From NCBI RefSeq assembly GCF_011170125.1, contig NZ_BLLN01000002.1, positions 1,211,501-1,275,500 of the forward strand: 64,000 nt of DNA. The letters run 5' to 3'. The notes beneath the pieces were generated by a model. It worked only from the letters and a program-made list of their open reading frames with translations. It searched no databases and was not told the DNA's origin. Below are positions 62,227 to 64,000 of this stretch, piece after piece (the stretch's first letter is position 1; each line of letters starts with the position of its first letter). Both the position numbers and the translations under genes were made by a program. Source of the DNA: Streptomyces diastaticus subsp. diastaticus. Its GTDB lineage: Bacteria; Actinomycetota; Actinomycetes; Streptomycetales; Streptomycetaceae.

Positions 62227-63159
62227 ATGAGACTCGGTGTCCTCGACGTGGGATCGAACACGGTGCATCTGCTGGTGGTCGACGCCCACCCCGGCGCGCG
62301 CCCGCTGCCCGCGCACTCCCACAAGGTCGATCTGCGCCTCGCCCAGCTCCTGGACGCGACCGGCGCGATCGCGCCGGAGGGGGTCGAGCGGCTGGTCGCC
62401 GGCGTCCGTGACGCCCTGGCCGCCGCCGAGGACAAGGGTGTCGAGGAACTGCTGCCGTTCGCCACCTCGGCGGTCCGGGAGGCGGCCAACGGCGAGGAGG
62501 TGCTGGCCCGCGTCCACGAGGAGACCGGCGTCGTGCTGCGGGTCATCTCCGGCGAGGACGAGGCCCGCCTCACCTTTCTCGCCGCCCGTCGCTGGTACGG
62601 CTGGTCGGCCGGGCGGCTGCTCGTCCTCGACATCGGCGGCGGCTCCCTGGAGATCGCCTACGGCACGGACGAGGAGCCGGACGTCTGCGCGTCCCTGCCG
62701 CTCGGCGCCGGGCGGCTCACGGCCGGACGGCTGCCCGGGGATCCGCCGCAGGCCGAGGACGTACGAGCGCTGCGCAAGGACATACGGACGCAGATCGCGC
62801 GGGTGGTCGGTGAGTTCAGCCGCTTCGGCACCCCTGACCACGTCGTCGCCACCTCGAAGACCTTCAAGCAACTGGCGCGGCTGGCCGGCGCGGCACGCTC
62901 CGCCGACGGGCTGTACGTCCAGCGCGAGCTGAAGCGGAAGTCGCTGGAGGAGTGGGTGCCCCGGCTGGTGGCCATGCCGGCCGCCGAGCGGGCGCTGCTG
63001 CCCGGCGTCTCGGAGGGCAGGGCGGCCCAGCTCCCCGCGGGCGCCCTGGTCGCCGAGGCGGCGATGGACCTCTTCGGCGTGGAGACGCTGGAGATCTGCC
63101 CGTGGGCACTCCGCGAGGGCGTCATCCTGCGGCATCTGGACCACCTGCCGGCGGAGTGA
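62227..63159 (+). CDS. Ppx/GppA-family phosphatase
   Basis: 310-aa ASKHA-fold enzyme acting on polyphosphate ends or pppGpp. Motifs: [20 protein letters not shown] (phosphate 1), [60 protein letters not shown] (phosphate 2). It lacks the C-terminal HD domain of E. coli Ppx, as is common in actinobacterial Ppx1-like proteins. Role likely in polyphosphate or (p)ppGpp turnover. Confidence 0.92.
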   Translation: MRLGVLDVGSNTVHLLVVDAHPGARPLPAHSHKVDLRLAQLLDATGAIAPEGVERLVAGVRDALAAAEDKGVEELLPFATSAVREAANGEEVLARVHEETGVVLRVISGEDEARLTFLAARRWYGWSAGRLLVLDIGGGSLEIAYGTDEEPDVCASLPLGAGRLTAGRLPGDPPQAEDVRALRKDIRTQIARVVGEFSRFGTPDHVVATSKTFKQLARLAGAARSADGLYVQRELKRKSLEEWVPRLVAMPAAERALLPGVSEGRAAQLPAGALVAEAAMDLFGVETLEICPWALREGVILRHLDHLPAE

Positions 63160-64000
63160 GGCCGAGGGCAGGAGGAGGAGAGGTCCTCCTCAAGTCCCGC
63201 ACGGCGCCCACGGCGCCCGGCACGCACGCTCGCCGCACCGGCGAAAGCCCGAGTACGTCCGGTACGAGAGCTTGTGCCAGGCGTGCCGAGAGCACGCAGC
63301 GGACACCGCAGACACCGCGGACACCGCCCAGGACCTTGAAGGCCCCCCCAGCCATGGCGGGGCTCCGGGCGGGCGCGGGCCCGGTCAGGGGCGAGGTGAG
63401 GGACGGAGCGGGCCCGGGGCGCTCCGGTCGCGGCAGCGGGCCGGCGTAACCGGCCCCGGCCCCGCGCGCCCCCGCCGGCCGCGTACCGCCCGTGCCCGGC
63501 CGACCACCCTCGTCGGCAGCCCAGCCACCAGCACCCCCCCATCCGTCACCCCCCCCATCCGTCACCCCCCATCCGTCACCCCCATCCGGTCACCCCCAGC
63601 CGTCACCCCAGACGTCCCCAGCACTCCCACCGCCACGCCGACCGCCACCACCGCCCCGCCCCCGTTCGTCCTCAGCCGGCCTCGCCCCGCCGGGTGTCGT
63701 CTGGCCCCGCCCGCCCTGATCAGGCGGTTCGAGGAGGTCATGCCCGGCCGCACCCGCCTCACCCAGGCGTACAGATGTGCGAATCATGAAGTGGTGTGCG
63801 CCCCCACGGGCCCCGTGAGCCCCGCGCGCCCCACACGCCCGTCCCGCCCGGGCGCCGAGTCGCCCCCGCCCGGCAAGGTTGGCGGGCCGCGCAACGGGAA
63901 CGCAGTAGAAGAGAACGGACATACGGGGCGCAACGCCAGGTCCGCCCCGCGGCCCACTCCTCGCCCGCACTGCCCTCCCCGCATCCCGGTCCGGCGCAGT
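63160..64000. other. Terminal 841 nt, no gene recognised
   Basis: It contains a hairpin GGGCCGG-cgtaa-CCGGCCC (63438-63456), a C-rich tandem repeat, and otherwise only composition-driven open frames. A gene starting beyond the right edge cannot be excluded. Confidence 0.6.
63534..63609. repeat. C-rich tandem repeat, ~5 units of C(5-8)ATCCGTCA
   Basis: Five degenerate copies of CCCCCC-ATCCGTCA; unit length varies with the C-run. The last two units vary (ATCCGGTCA, AGCCGTCA). Confidence 0.9.

Noticed and set aside
1..64000. tRNA, rRNA, insertion sequences, integrases or CRISPR arrays
   Set aside because: None recognised on either strand; repeats seen are short tandem arrays without the spacing of CRISPR or transposon ends.

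Overview
The window is high-GC actinobacterial chromosome, almost certainly Streptomyces. GC-rich third codon positions, frequent GTG starts, the sigE-cseA-cseB-cseC operon, an lsr2 gene, a ClpC/DisA/RadA neighbourhood and an orphan nuoD-like gene all point there. No rRNA, tRNA, insertion sequence or CRISPR array was found.

Left part (1-25.4 kb, accessory, specialised metabolism). A very large NRPS gene runs leftward off the window edge (A-T-C-A-T-E-C-A-T visible). Directly upstream is a stand-alone penicillin-binding-protein-type thioesterase/cyclase, and an MbtH-like gene lies 4.5 kb away, so the expected product is a head-to-tail macrocyclic peptide. Between them sit a DUF1648/DUF5808 membrane protein, a YtrA-like GntR regulator and a small ABC exporter. 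An alpha/beta hydrolase and an acylating aldehyde dehydrogenase follow. After a 0.9-kb intergenic region comes a second, RiPP-type locus on the + strand: an ArsR-like regulator, a 58-residue precursor peptide, a fused Ocin-ThiF/YcaO cyclodehydratase overlapping the precursor by ATGA, and a DesK/DesR-like two-component pair. Convergent to it is a protein that looks like the N-terminal part of a SagB/ThcOx azoline dehydrogenase without its flavin domain. This small azole/azoline locus is the best candidate for an undescribed system here.

Right part (25.4-64 kb, core genome). In order: two PH-domain membrane proteins; a NuoD paralogue facing a MidA/NDUFAF7-type methyltransferase; a two-component system; an aldolase-like PLP enzyme; a cofactor operon (DUF2520 oxidoreductase, panC, nadB, nadC, coaX); small conserved genes including a BlaI-type regulator and an N-acetylglutamate-synthase-like GNAT; lsr2; clpC; an NlpC/P60-like protein; a secreted M23 peptidase; the cell-envelope stress operon sigE-cseA-cseB-cseC; mutY; a PAP2 phosphatase; disA and radA; a RibD-like reductase; a sigma-like/BACON-like membrane protein; a Cys-rich protein; and a Ppx/GppA phosphatase. 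Many transcription units end in strong perfect hairpins, mostly shared between convergent genes. Eight core genes have a TANNNT -10 hexamer 6-7 nt before the start codon, which suggests leaderless transcription.

All functional calls come from reading motifs and gene context. No database search was run.
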